Part shown: in pieces, positions 5,797-5,802 of the stretch
Layout of the letters: each line of letters starts with the position of its first letter
How positions within the stretch are numbered: position 1 is the stretch's first letter
NCBI GenBank assembly: GCA_037890055.1
Contig: JBBKBD010000040.1
Length of the DNA: 5,802 bases
Source of the DNA: Mediannikoviicoccus sp037890055
GTDB lineage: Bacteria; Bacillota; Clostridia; Tissierellales; Peptoniphilaceae
Reading direction: 5' to 3' (one strand)
Notes under the pieces: model-generated
Databases searched by the model: none
Told to the model about the DNA's origin: nothing
What the model saw: only the letters and a program-made list of their open reading frames with translations
Position numbers and translations under genes: made by a program

Positions 5797-5802
5797 AACC
5801 GT

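Overview
This 5.8 kb window comes from an AT-rich bacterium with strong GGAGG-type ribosome binding sites and sigma-A-like promoters. The genes and codon bias fit a low-GC Firmicute, most likely an anaerobe of the clostridial / Tissierellia-Peptoniphilaceae type. That placement is inferred from style and gene order; no 16S or other marker gene is present.

Layout. Positions 7-39 hold a rho-independent terminator for the minus-strand gene that follows. Positions 47-1120 (minus) encode an M42-family metallo-aminopeptidase, with a well-formed promoter at 1143-1171. Positions 1121-1494 are a divergent intergenic region. It contains the aminopeptidase promoter, a GC-rich repeat-like island (about 1257-1311) in otherwise AT-rich DNA, and then the promoter(s) and a palindromic candidate operator for the rightward operon. 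Positions 1495-5724 (plus) carry five tightly packed genes: an XRE-cupin regulator of the PuuR type, followed by potA, potB, potC and potD, a complete spermidine/putrescine ABC importer. The last 78 bases contain no gene, only a new ribosome binding site that points to another gene just past the right edge.

How it works together. PotD is a membrane-anchored lipoprotein that captures polyamine outside the cell. PotB and PotC form the membrane channel, and PotA hydrolyses ATP to drive import. The regulator, 12 bp upstream of potA and probably in the same transcript, is expected to sense polyamine (or a related small molecule) through its cupin domain. It probably controls its own promoter through the palindrome at 1453-1475, giving a feedback loop on uptake. 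The aminopeptidase is transcribed away from this operon and shows no clear functional link to it.

The gene set is a known arrangement, not a new system. The items most worth a second look are the candidate operator, the unusual cupin residues of the regulator, the GC-rich repeat island and a codon-usage change between potA and potD.
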